Positions 21,655 to 33,050 of a stretch of DNA of 64,000 bases are shown piece after piece; positions within the stretch are counted from its first letter, which is position 1, and each line of letters opens with the position of its first letter. Source of the DNA: Sabethes cyaneus (Eukaryota > Arthropoda > Insecta > Diptera > Culicidae); assembly GCF_943734655.1 (NCBI RefSeq), contig NC_071354.1, forward strand, positions 42,509,744 through 42,573,743, written 5' to 3'. A model generated the notes under the pieces. The model did no database searches. It was not told where the DNA came from and saw only the letters and a program-made list of their open reading frames with translations. Position numbers and translations under genes: made by a program.

Positions 21655-21893
21655 CCTTAGATTTTGGACTTTGTACTTTAGTCTTTAGAATTTGGGATCA
21701 GACTCATGTTTTTGGATTTTGGACTTTGGACCTGAGACTTTGGGCTCTGGACTTTGGACTTTAGACTTGGGAGTTTGGACTTTGAACTGTGTACTTTCAA
21801 CTTTGAGCTTTGGGTCTTTGGACTTTAACCTTTCGACTTTTAACTTTTGAATTTTGACTTTTAGTTTTTGATTTTCAATTCTTGACTTTTGAT
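21655..21893. repeat. Diverged heptamer satellite (left of retroelement)
   Basis: CTTTGGA, CTTTAGA and CTTTTGA type units with substitutions. It ends in CAATTCTTGACTTTTGAT (21876-21893), which is duplicated at 24317-24334 across the inserted retroelement. Confidence 0.85.
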
Positions 21894-24316
21894 GGGTATG
21901 AAATGGGGAAGGCGAATGAGGAGCGTCCAATATAGCTGTAGCTATCCCAAGCCCCTACTTAGCGCCTCCACGTGGCCATACCTTGTAATGCTCTTTTGAG
22001 TAGCCAAACTAGGAGGTGCGTTGCTGGGTGGTTCCCGGCTGCCTGATCTCAAAATCGAGGTTTTGGGCAGATGGCGGAGCCACACGACCTTGTTGTTAGG
22101 TAAGCATAAAATAACTTATTTCAATTATTTTTTTCGTTTTAGCTTATGCAGCACCTCCTGCTATATAAAACTTTGGCCAATACGAGTGTTAATATTGCAC
22201 ATAGATATTGGATACCAGAAGAAAAAATTAAACTAATTATTGGAAGCACTTATGGAAACTAAAAGGACGCAACTCTATTCCATTCGAAGGACTGCTGGTG
22301 AGTTCATAAATAAACTAGAATGGGGAAGAGGGAGGGACCATCAGAGCACTTGTTTGAAGCAATGGGCCTAGGGAGAGTGAAACAGTCAACTTTCTAGGGT
22401 TAATCTTGGTCCGATTAACAACACATCGAGGATAATGGGTGGACTCTTCTCTCCACCTGCTGGTGTCATTCTGCATTAAGGTGAAGGTCGTCAGAGGCCA
22501 GCTGCTTTTTTTACTGATTTCAGTACTTGTTTCCACTATCGTTTTGTTTATACTGAGTTGCTAGTAGTAGGTAATAACCTGTTATGAACAATTATGAAAC
22601 GTAGAATCGCGTATCCATTTTTGCTGTTGAACTAGTTCCGACAGTAATTCTATCACATAAAATGTTGTTTACGGTGAATTTTATCATCAGAGAATTTTAT
22701 AAGTATATTTTCGACACTTTACGACCGCTAATTAAATAGCGAAAATTATTGGCCAATTTCATACTCAACGTAAATATGGCATCACTCCCGTTTCCTTGGT
22801 AACGTATCAACAACGACGGTCGCGGATTCGGAATTGCAATCGAAACGAAGTAAAGTTTTTCATGTCAATTCAAGTGAACAGTTTGGGCAAAATTATTATA
22901 ATATCTTACCAGATAACTGTTCGGGTGGTAAATTCAAGTTTTCTGTGTTTCAAGTTAAGTTTCGGGAGTGATGTGATGAATGGAACGGCCGAAAAAAATT
23001 AAAGAAAAATCGACGGCGAAAAAATGAAAATATAGTGATGAATTGTAATTGGGCAGAAATCTCAGTATTTATTGTAAGTTATGCCCCAAAAAGTAATAGA
23101 ACCTATAGAATGCAATGTTTAGTGCTTCGAGTTGCAACATCTAATTGCGGCTAGCAAGTTAGTTGAACTAATTTTATTTTTTTGTGATGGTTTCCCGAGT
23201 CTATGGAAGCATGTTGATACACGGAAGAAGGGAAGGGAAGGCTGATATTCGGTGCCATACTGACTGCCATAAATGGACTCTGACGACCTTGTCCTTAAGA
23301 CGGTTTATTCAACGATTGACTCAGGCGACTAAGCCCTTGGAAGGAGATTCTCTAAATCCCTGGTACGTGTAAGTGATGTTGATTATCGACCAATTTCCTT
23401 TTGGCCCTTCATACAAGAGTTGGGAAGCATGACCAATCATTGAATATGTTCAACTCTTTTTGACATGGTAGGCTCATTGCTATGAACGGATATTCTGCTA
23501 AGGCAGGTGGTAGTACAATATATTCATATTCATATTCATATTCATATTCATATTCATATTCATATTCATATTCATATTCATATTCATATTCATATTCATA
23601 TTCATATTCATATTCATATTCATATTCATATTCATATTTATATTCATATTCATATTCATATTCATATTCATATTCATATTCATATTCATATTCATATTCA
23701 TATTCATATTCATATTCATATTCATATTCATATTCATATTCATATTCATATTCATATTCATATTCATATTCATATTCATATTCATATTCATATTCATATT
23801 CATATTCATATTCATATTCATATTCATATTCATATTCATATTCATATTCATATTCATATTCATATTCATATTCATATTCATATTCATATTCATATTCATA
23901 TTCATATTCATATTCATATTCATATTCATATTCATATTCATATTCATATTCATATTCATATTCATATTCATATTCATATTCATATTCATATTCATATTCA
24001 TATTCATATTCATATTCATATTCATATTCATATTCATATTCATATTCATATTCATATTCATATTCATATTCATATTCATATTCATATTCATATTCATATT
24101 CATATTCATATTCATATTCATATTCATATTCATATTCATATTCATATTCATATTCATATTCATATTCATATTCATATTCATATTCATATTCATATTCATA
24201 TTCATATTCATATTCATATTCATATTCATATTCATATTCATATTCATATTCATATTCATATTCATATTCATATTCATATTCATATTCATATTCATATTCA
24301 TATTCATATTCATATT
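21894..24316 (+). mobile_element. RTE-derived non-autonomous retroelement with giant TATTCA tail
   Basis: Begins GGGTATGAAATGGGGAAGG, as does the copy at 29134. Its first 200 bp resemble the 5' end of the RTE LINE at 39905 (CCTAGCGCCTCCACG, AGCTAGGAGGTGCG-like blocks). The body matches 12405-13040. A TTAA-flanked element at 22480-23294 interrupts it. The body ends at GGCAGGTGGTAGTACAATA, followed by the TATTCA tail. An 18-bp direct repeat, CAATTCTTGACTTTTGAT, flanks the whole unit (21876-21893 and 24317-24334), so body and tail inserted together into the heptamer satellite. Non-coding. Confidence 0.88.
22480..23294. mobile_element. TTAA-flanked non-autonomous DNA transposon
   Basis: An 815-bp insert flanked by TTAA on both sides (22476-22479, 23295-23298). 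The uninterrupted site CATTAAGACGG is present in the copy at 12827. Terminal inverted repeats are GGTGAAGGTCGTCAGAG and GGACAAGGTCGTCAGAG (read inward), 15 of 17 matching. TTAA duplication is typical of the piggyBac superfamily, but the ends lack the usual CCC tip. No transposase frame is present. Confidence 0.8.
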
Positions 24317-24318
24317 CA
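23521..24318. repeat. Hexamer satellite (TATTCA)133
   Basis: 798 bp of TATTCA with a single variant unit (TATTTA near 23635-23640). The long Ser-Tyr, Ile-His, Met-Asn and Glu-Tyr frames on both strands are artefacts. It is the 3' tail of the retroelement at 21894. Near-perfect homogeneity implies recent expansion. Confidence 0.97.
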
Positions 24319-24334
24319 ATTCTTGACTTTTGAT

Positions 24335-24510
24335 TTTTGACTTTTGACTTTTGACCAAGGGCCATGGACCTTTGACTGTGGACTGTACCCTTTGCACTTT
24401 GGAATTAGGACTTGGAACTTTAAATTTTGGATCTTTAATTGCGAAATTAACATTTTGGACTGCAGACTTTAGACTTCCGATTTAAGACTTAAACTTTCGT
24501 CTTTTGTTTA
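24335..24510. repeat. Diverged heptamer satellite (right of retroelement)
   Basis: CTTTTGA units next to the target duplication, then CTTTGGA, CTTTAGA and CTTAAAC-like units. This is the continuation of 21655-21893, split by the retroelement. Confidence 0.8.
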
Positions 24511-25490
24511 TGTTTTTTAGGCTTCACTATTTACTCTTTTCTTTCGTTTTTTTTTCATCAGCAACTTTGTCACAAATTTTTTTGTCCGCTGGTAGTAGAA
24601 ATATACACTGAAGTCGTTTTGTACGCGATTTTCGGAACTTACGCGGTATACCACGCGAATTTTGGAATTTACGCGGTTTTGATTTACGTGGAACATATCT
24701 TTTGCACAAAAGCAACTTGAGTTTAATTAGGCTTTCGGGGTAAACCGCAGGGTTCAGCATTGGGACCAAGACCTATTCCGATTATTTTTCTTGTGTTAGT
24801 GATACACAACTCAATCATTATTTTTATTACACAACAGTTTGTTATGAAAACTAAATGAGTGCTATAAAACTCAAGTTGTAACTTGAGTTACTGGATTGCT
24901 GTATCTTATTTATGACTAATCCTACTCGTTTGTTGGGTTTGGCACAATTATTTCCATATAAAGCAAAATAAAAGTGAGTATATTTATTGTGTGTTGTGGG
25001 CAGGTAGAAAACTCTATGCTACTAACTATAAAATTATACGGATATATGAATTAGTTTTTCAAGTTTTTAAAAGTAACAAACCTTCATTTTGAAAAAGTGA
25101 AAAATCTCGTAATGAAAAGTAAGTGAAAAATCTCGTGAAAAATATCATTCTTTTCTGAAGGAGGATGGTGTATCGTCTAACCTATAATGAATATATCATA
25201 TGAATATATCATTCTATGTGACACGCAGTGTTTTTTAGATTATAAAACTCCAAATTTTTCAAATCTTTCAATCTCAGGGGAAATCGAAGAAAAACAAGCC
25301 CGTGAGACTGTTCAAAATAAATAGAAAATTCACATTAGCAGTTTCATTAAACTTGTTGTCACCTCTTCGATACTTCGATACTTACGAAGCTTACTGCTTA
25401 AGTACCTACTGCATTGCATGAGCTTAAAACACATTGCTTTTAAAACGCATTACCATTTACCCCAAAGTAACGCTTTATAATTAACTGGTT
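24511..25490. other. AT-rich sequence, nothing recognised
   Basis: No gene or family recognised. A small internal motif GGTATACCACGCGAATTTTGGAATTTACGCGG near 24650 is split here into repeated ACGCGG/ACGCGA words, suggesting a minor local repeat. Confidence 0.3.
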
Positions 25491-25850
25491 AGGCCATTAC
25501 AAATATTTAAAAAAGTTTTTGTCCTTCCGGTGTTGGCCAACTGAAGGGGGCGGGGGCGGAAAAAAACAAAGAGATTTTTTTAATCGAGCAAAAGAAAGCT
25601 GCGTTTTCAGCATTTTTACTCAAAGTTTAAACGTGAAAACTGAATCTATTCTTGCTTCTTATGCATACGTTATTATTTTTCATACAAAACATACGAAAAG
25701 AAAGACAAAATTGAATGAAAATTTGTTTTGCCCATTTTTCGGAAATTCCGTTGTTCGAAATTTTCATTTCTGTTCCGTGTTAGAAGCGTTAAGCGTTTTC
25801 GAGTTTTTTAGGCTGGGCTCTACAGACAATTCATTTCATAATAATTTGCC
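25491..25850. mobile_element. MITE with 33-bp inverted ends, copy 2 (truncated)
   Basis: Starts AGGCCATTACAAATATTT and GTTTTTGTCCTTCCGGTG and runs collinear with the reverse complement of 20898-21646 to about 25850, where the second end is missing. Its uninterrupted GGTGTTGGCCAACTGAAG gives the empty site for the nested insert in copy 1. The 118-codon plus frame through it is not a gene. Confidence 0.75.
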
Positions 25851-28800
25851 ATGGCCTTGTAAGAAAATTGCATGATGAAATTGTTATTGTCCAATATTTA
25901 GTATTTTCATTTATATTTACTACAGCCATTTCGACAACACGTCTAAGCGCTTAAGTATAAAAAAAGACTGTTCGATTTAAAAGAATATGTTGACTGATGA
26001 AGTTCCTCCACAGATTAAAAAGGTCTTTCTATATAGGAATTTGTTTTTGTTCATTTATCTCTAATTGGTCAATTAAGTTAAATTCTATCGTCAAGGAAAT
26101 ACCTTCATAGCTTCTTTAAATAGCAAAAAAAATTACTTGCTCTCATCCGAATCAAACTTTGTTCTCCAATAAAACGAAATGCCATCTGATTAAAGATCTT
26201 CATTCAGGGCAAAGCAGATGCAAATGAAATAAAAAATTTTAAATTCCTCCCGCTCCTCGCTGCCATCCGCGGCATGGTTCGCTGCAAATTAGTCCCGCCG
26301 TTTATCGCTTTCCACCTGAGCAAAACTCCGCTAAACTTTCCAGAGCTAGCTAATTCAATCAAATCCGTGGAAATGCACGCGTTCAAATTATTAGCTCACC
26401 CCATTTCAATATCCAGTTTTATTAACTTGTCAAACTTTGTCAGTCTTCTTCGGTGGAATCAAATTCAATTAAAATTTTACTGTGGGCCTCAGCCTGTGCC
26501 CGGTCGAGGACGACGACAGCGACGGCGGACGGTCGGTCGGTCGGTCGGTCGGTCGAGTGAGAATGGCCCTCCTGCTTCGCCTCTGAAACAACATATTCGC
26601 AGCAGCATTGAAAGGTAAAAAGCCATCATCGTCCAGCCAGCAGGATTCGTGCCCTGGAAGGCGCTTTATCAAAACATAGTTACCGTACTGTGCTACCTAG
26701 AGTCGCGTTCAGGCTCGAGGCTGCAAATTGACGAAACGCAATCAAAAAGTTTTTAACTGGCTACAGAAAGGGGACGGCGTCGTTGGGTGGGTGGGGGTTG
26801 GTTCTGGATTGTACATACAATAACTAAGGCGGCTGACCATAAACGGAGCGGAACTTTGCCAGATCCTGCCGGGACGCATAAGCCGTCGTTGGCCACCCGC
26901 ATTGCCGGTAGCGTTTGCGTGCAATGGTGTGTTTCATCTTTCTGCGTTGTGTACTTTTAGGACATTTTTACCACCCGAAATCCCCCACCCACCGGTTAGC
27001 CGTGCTTATCGATTGGGAAAAGCAGCAGCGCTTTAGTATGAAGAACTTTTCCAACAATGCTGCTTGGAGCTTTCCTGGAAGGTAGGTAGAAACAATTAAC
27101 AATGCGCTAAATAATCTATAGTTCCAGTTGCAAACTTCACTCCAGGTTATTTTTCATACATTATAAAATTAAATTTCAATGACGTTGCTTACAAATTAGA
27201 ACGGTTTGAAGAAAAGCGTATTTTTTTAACTCTCCAGGCAGATTGTTAATTTAAAGCGAGGTACTCCTCAGTTGGGTATTTCGTTTGTCTAAAATTTTTA
27301 CTCTAACATTTAGAATGACCTGACAACGTGTGATCAACTGGAATAAAGAACTGAAATTTTTCGAATCAACTCAACCGTTTGCAAGAAAATCAATTGGTTG
27401 ACCTGAGCTGAACAAAACTGTGGAGTGTTGCTAAGGCCTCTCTGAGTGAAGAAAAAAAAACTAAAAACTGAAACTATTATTCCTGGCAGTGCTATTGAGT
27501 TTGGATTTTTTATTATTTTCACGTACATTCTACCCTCTCTTTCGAATGCCCTACAGCACCCAGCTGACCGTTTTCCGACAGATTTCAAGTTTTATGTTCG
27601 ATTGTTTCTGATAGCACATAAATTTTGCTTCTGTTTCGTATGATTCAACCTCAGCTCAGATACCATACCAGCAGCAGTGAGTGCAGTGCAATCGGACGAT
27701 GTCAGCTACATACGGGCAAACGGCCCAGCTTGGTTTGCTGCTATCGTAAAGGTAGGTATATAAAAGCGAACGGCGAGAAACGGCACGCTGAAACTCCGCA
27801 CTCCACTCACTGCTCCTAATGTGCTTCAGCACTCCGACCGAACCTAGCAGAGAGCCTAGCTAGACATTCTCGAGAATCGTGTTGCGTTGCCCACACCTCT
27901 TCATGCTGCTGCATACGGTTTCGCTCCGCGATCGACCAAACGCAGCGAGATTGTTTAATTTAATTTTTCTACTTCTATAAACGATTGTGTTCCATTTCTT
28001 TTTCTCCAGTTTCTTCGTTCATTTCCAGCGAACTTGAAATAGGCCGATCTGCTGTACGCGAAATGGGGAATATCAATATGTATTCAGCGCGTTGGCGTTA
28101 GACCGTTTCACAGTTCGGACAGAGCCAGTAATGGATACGAACCCAACTTTTCGCTGTGCAAAAAGTTCTGAACCATCCTACTGTGTATGCATTGAATGAT
28201 GAGCTTCATTCTCATCATATAATCATCATTATAATCTCGTTTTCCATTCGTGGCTTCGTGGAAAAGCGATCAGCCGTCTGCCGGTTGAAAGTAAATTGCT
28301 GGACCGACGGGCGAGAGAGAGAGAGAGAGATACATCAGCTGTAACAAGTTGCTAATCTAGTAGTACCCGGTACCCGGTACCCTGGCTGCTGGCTGGTGTC
28401 AATTTAACCCTGTTGGTACAGTGCGGTACGGTTGAACAAGCAGTTCATTCTGTGTACAGATCGTTCAACCGTGCATTCTGAATCTCGATACTCTCCCTGG
28501 CACCAGATACCGACAGTCAGATGGAATATTACTGACGCTGCCAAACGCAGCCGCACAGCTGATACTGTGTCACATTCGAGTTGGGCACAGAAAATATCCG
28601 ATTTATTTCAACTAGACAGTAAACGCTAATTGATATAGTTGAATGCTTGTGAAAATTTTGTATTGCTTTCAAAAATAATTATTTTGTGAAAACTTTTCTC
28701 AAATTACATTTTTGTTGGATTGTTGACAGTATCAGTCTTTTTCAGTTACAACTACATTTTCACACAATAAAACTTGGGTTGAAGTTGCTAAATGTTTAGA

Positions 28801-29109
28801 AAAATCAAGATTTCAATCTGTAAATTGAGAAATCAACAGAAAATATTTCGATAATTTTCCATTATCAAGCCACTATGATTTCGGTACTGTTGTTTTGATA
28901 CGATCTTTCCCTTAGAAACGCCTAGTACCCGTTGAACAGTGCCCTCGCTTGATGACCGTAAAACACTACCAAAAGAACAAGTTTATAATTTATGAAATCT
29001 CAGCTGATTTCGCAGTTCGAAGAAAATGCTGTTTGGAGTCGCAGCTTGCCTTTGTACTTTGGGGATTACATTATTGTTACATGTCACTATTGAACTATTG
29101 GTTTTTGTA
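25851..29109. other. Unassigned, partly GC-rich sequence with simple repeats
   Basis: No protein family recognised. Notable simple repeats are GGTC near 26531-26552, GAGA near 28311-28330 and a CCCGGTA duplication near 28367. 27640-28640 is richer in CpG and contains TATATAAAAG at 27757-27766. Low repeat density suggests unique DNA near, or within an intron of, a gene that extends beyond the window. Confidence 0.35.
27757..27830 (+). promoter_or_regulatory. Possible TATA-type core promoter
   Basis: TATATAAAAG at 27757-27766 is followed after about 40 bases by an ACTCACTGC stretch that could serve as initiator. It lies in CpG-richer, transposon-poor sequence. No downstream coding exon is identified, so this is only a candidate. 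Confidence 0.25.
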
Positions 29110-29133
29110 TAGCTTCAAAATTTACGAACACCT

Positions 29134-30260
29134 GGGTATGAAATGGGGAAGGCAAATGAGGAGCGTCCAATATAGCTCTAGCCATCCCAAGCCCCTACCT
29201 AGCGCCTCCACGTGGCTATACCTGGTAATGCTCTATTGAGTAGCCAAGCTAGGAGGTGCGATGCTGGGTGGTTTACGGCTTCCTGACTTCAAAACCGAGC
29301 TTTTGGGCAGACGGCGGAGCCACACGGCCTAGCTAAGTGGTAAGCCTAATGAGTTATTTTAATTATTTTTTTTCGTTTTAGCTTATGAAGCATCTACTGC
29401 TATACAGTAAAAACTTTGGCCAAAACGAGTTTTAATACTGCACATGGATACCAGAATGAAAAATTAAATTAACTATTAGAAGCAACTTATGGAACCTCAA
29501 AGCACAGAGAACAGACTACCAGGTAATTGACAAAAAGTGTGTAAAAGGTTTTTATGTAATCAACGAGTAATCCTTCAATAGAGCACCCCTCGAGCAGTAA
29601 GTGGCAAACTAAATCTTGATGTCGCTGCCATCGCTGCTATGTAACTCCAGCACAAAGAAATATTGATAAAGGTACAAGGATGTTTTTTGATGCGTTTGGC
29701 AAACTATTTCTGGAGGGCGCTACCGACAGATTTTACACACAAAAAATCGATTACTTCCTTCGAGCCTGTTAATCTGTTCTCTGTGCTCAAAGGACGCTAC
29801 TTTATTTCATACGAAGGACTGCTGGTGAGATTGTTCTATTTTTACCTATATATACCACATTTCATCTTAATATCATATTATTAACAGTATTATTATTGAA
29901 ATCATAAATGTGGAAGGCTGGATGATGGAGTGGATTGCCAACCTGAATCCTTAATGTCTGAAGCAAATATGGCACTTCTCAATTCAAAACAAACAAATCA
30001 TCACGTGGGTTAAAGTTGGTACAGCGAAATTGATTATTACATGGAAGGATCCTAATGCTGGAAGGCGACTCTTATAACCCCGGAATGCGCACAAGTGCCT
30101 CTGCTTGTGGGTCCGCCCAATCCCTTTTGGCCCTTCTGTAACAGCATTAGTGTGAAATTCATTTGATAATCAAATTTGGATCTACTGTAATTCTACCTAC
30201 TTACATTGGCAAGTCCTTGAAAGGATGGTGGCTTTCCCCTACTACTACTACTACTACTAC
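29134..30260 (+). mobile_element. RTE-derived non-autonomous retroelement, TAC tail, 24-bp TSD
   Basis: The flanking 24-bp repeat starts TAGCTTCAAAATTTACG and ends AACACCT at 29110-29133 and 30261-30284, perfectly matched. The element begins GGGTATGAAATGGGG. It contains the family body (GCTTATGAAGCA, ACTTTGGCC, GGACTGCTGGTGAG, TTTTGGCCCTTC) and ends in (CTA)n at about 30238-30260. The 3' third differs from the TATTCA-tailed copies, so it is a separate subfamily. A 283-bp element is nested at 29503-29785. Confidence 0.9.
29503..29785. mobile_element. Nested MITE, ends CACAGAGAACAGA, 7-bp TSD
   Basis: Flanked by CTCAAAG on both sides (29496-29502 and 29786-29792). The sister element at 12590 has one uninterrupted ACTCAAAGGACG. 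Inverted ends read CACAGAGAACAGACTACCAGG and CACAGAGAACAGATTAACAGG less one base each, over about 20 bp. Tip and duplication size are close to hAT type. Non-coding. Confidence 0.8.
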
Positions 30261-30329
30261 TAGCTTCAAAATTTACGAACACCTCTTGAGCTTGAGCAAA
30301 TTGAGACTGCTGCTTTTCTGGTTGGGGTA

Positions 30330-30385
30330 CCGGTTGCCAACTTGTAGGCTGATGACCTAAAGCTGTTTCTGGCAGTTAATTTATT
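30330..30385 (+). pseudogene. Short Jockey-type RT fragment
   Basis: A plus frame reads ADDLKLFLAV, the catalytic box of a Jockey-clade RT, immediately 3' of the retroelement target duplication. Nothing else of that LINE is attached. Confidence 0.5.
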
Positions 30386-32800
30386 TATTTTATTTGATAC
30401 ATTCATCTGACAATGTCTTAATGAAGGTCACACAAACTCTTACAAAGCATCAGTTCTTGACAATTTTTGAACAAAAATTCGAGTAGGCTCTCCAAATTCG
30501 TGGAGCTCTTCAACCCGAGTGAACATCCGGATGCATGACGTCACTGGTTCGTGGTACCCAAACGTGTTTCGGTGGAATTCCGTGTGCAATAAAGCCGTAG
30601 TTCGCAGAGATCTTTGAGATGCTCGGAAATTCACTTTTGAAAGCAGCGTCGGCGAATCAATGTCGTTGTTAAAAATTTTGCTACAAACGTTGCCTGCTGA
30701 ACTTTTCTGCGCCGTTATAGAGTGTCCAAACCGAGCAAAAGACAACGTTCACGATAAGCAGTGAGATTCGCCTGGTCTCTCCAAGGCAACTCTCTGAGGG
30801 CAATACGTCTTTAGATGCGTTCGATTCTTAGAATCCAGGTGAGCTGGTGTGGTTGCCAAATCACGCAGGCGTTTTCAAGCAAAGGACGGACTAGTGCACA
30901 GTATAAAGATTTCAAGCAGTGAGGATTCTTAAAATCTCTTCCGATTTTGGAGATAAATCCTAGCTGTCGGGATGCTTCGGAAATAATAGCAGAACGGTGA
31001 ACGTTAAACATAAGTTTGGAGTCGAGTAAGATGCCGAGGTCGCTAACTTGCTCTACCCTCCGGAGAGTATTTCCATTTATATTGTAGTCATAGATGATAG
31101 GGTTTTGAGTGAAACGTTATTACCTCATATTTTGCTTGTAGTTGTAGTTGTCAAGTAGTTGATCTTACACAAATTCACGAAGCCATCTAACAATTTTTGG
31201 AGCCGACGACAGTCGTCGATGGAGCGCACGGTAAGAAACAGTTTAAGTTCGTCAGCGTAAATAAGTGCGTATCTGGCTACAAGATACCAGACTACATAAC
31301 TACATCGTTGAAAAATAATGCGAACAACAAGGGCCACTCCATCGCGTGAATATGATTCAAGACAAGCCAAGAGCTGCTCTGAGGCTCCCAAACGATGCAA
31401 TTTCCGTAGAAGGATGCGATGATCGATCCGGTCGAATGCAGCTTTTATGTCAGTGTAAACTGCGTCGTCTTGTACTTTTTCTTCAAGTTGCGTGATGCAG
31501 AAGGAGGTAAAGTCGAGTAGGTTGGTGGATCTCGATAGGCCAGGCATGAACCCGTGCTGGTGGGCTGATATATAATTTTTGGTACGGTTAAGCATGGCAG
31601 TGCCCACAATAATTTCAAAAAGTTTGGAAGCTGCAGCTGCAGCTGGTAATTCCTCTGTAGTTCCTAACCTTCCGACGAGCGCCACTCTTATGAACAGGAA
31701 ACATAAAGGATCGTTTCCAAATACTAGGAAATTTTCCTTGTGCAAAAGACTTGTTGAAAATACCACAAAGTGGTACGGATAACTCAAATGCGCAGCGACA
31801 AAAAATAGCGGCTGGGATTCCATCTACGAGCTGCTTCAACAATCATCACTGGAGTAATTTCGAAAGTGTCGAGGTCGACGAGTCCTTCGGGAACATTCAC
31901 TGCAGCCAAACCAGCTTCTGCGTCGGAGGCGAACTCATTTGCAAATACCGAAGAGAAGAAGGATACAAACATTTCGCAGGAGTCTATAGTGGAGCACGAT
32001 TCTGAGCCATCAAGATATACGTTGGCGGAAATAGAATTGCATTTGCGTTTCGAGTTTACAAAACTCCAAAAGACTTTCGCGTTTCTTCGCAGGTTAGTTT
32101 GCACACGGAGAACATATGACTTATACAGGGACGCGTTAAGCTGACGATACTCGTCACTGGTACGTTTATACCCAAGTAACAATTTGGGTTTTATTGCACT
32201 CTTATGATGGCATTTAAGACCAAAATTGGTCTTGAAGACCACCATAAGAGTACAATAAAACTCACATTGTTGCTTGGGTATCCACGTTTTAATTCTGCGG
32301 ATTTACGGCGTCGGTATTTACGTAAACAAGTATTGCGCGAACGTTTTAAGGTTCGTAAACGATTAGTACTCCTGGGCGGTGTGGAACGTTGCTTAACAAA
32401 AGGCAAATTTGATTGAAGCCACCGGTTAATAGCGTTACAGAATAAATTTGCCATGTCATCCACTTCGCTCATTTTAAGAAGATTCTCCCAGTCATAGTTA
32501 AGTAAATGTTTAGAGAGCAGGCCAAAATCTATTTTGCGGTAGTTTAATTTTCGTCGTTCATTTTTTGAAGGTGTATGATTCTCGGAGTGGTCATTTAAAG
32601 CGGGTAACGAAATCCACAATGGGGGGTGATGAAAGTCAACAGTTGAAAAAATTGATGATTGTCTCCGCCTACAAGCTTTACTCGATATGTTCGTTGTTTG
32701 GTTTAAATGACACTGGCTTACAATAAGTATTGCGGTGATTGAGGTGATGAGCTTTAGCGCTTAAAAAGGCCGACTCAGTTATCGTCCTAATAGGATTGAT
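30385..32800 (-). mobile_element. Jockey-clade LINE, 5' truncated and decayed
   Basis: Read on the minus strand from about 32800: the end of the endonuclease region (DFHHPPLWISLPALN), a linker (RNAKVFWSFVNSKRKCNS near 32070), then RT blocks FPSIWKRSFMFPVHKSG and RKVRNYRGIT near 31700, HQHGFMPGLSRSTNLLDF and YTDIKAAFDRIDHRILLRKL near 31430, the catalytic YADELKLF (normally YADD) near 31260, and a C-terminal part LYCALVRPLLENACVIW near 30900. The 3' end is TTTATTTATTTTATT on the plus strand at 30381. Frameshifts, a changed YADD box and a nested MITE make it inactive. Confidence 0.85.
32171..32278. mobile_element. Palindromic TA-type MITE, full copy
   Basis: 108 bp from CCCAAGTAACAAT to ATTGTTGCTTGGG, nearly self-complementary, flanked by TA on both sides (32169-32170, 32279-32280). 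It interrupts the Jockey LINE. A central AAGACCAAAATTGGTCTT forms the hairpin tip. Confidence 0.9.
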
Positions 32801-33050
32801 TTGCGTAGAGTCGATCCTGTTACTGTATATAACTTTTATAATGTATATATAACTTTTTATTGTATATAACTTTTTATTTCACAGGTAGAGAAATAATAAT
32901 TGATGAAATTTTTGGGTAAAACTAGTTTAAAGTATATTGTTTAAATGTGCAAAATTTCGTCACAATCTGTCAAGTGGCTATCGAGATGGCATCCAAGTAA
33001 GAGGTGTTTCGACAAAAAATTGTGGGAACGGTCGTGATAATCCAGACCAG
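32800..33050. other. AT-rich junction between elements
   Basis: Contains a short repeated TATATAACTTTTTAT theme near 32828-32880. No family recognised. Confidence 0.3.

Noticed and set aside
23409..24397. Four long frames (Ser-Tyr, Ile-His, Glu-Tyr, Met-Asn repeats) of 277-318 codons
   Set aside because: All are frames of the TATTCA satellite on either strand.
25519..25875. 118-codon plus frame starting MSFRCWPTEGG, also seen at 48430-48618
   Set aside because: The shared residues come from homologous MITE DNA, and the frame is not kept between copies.
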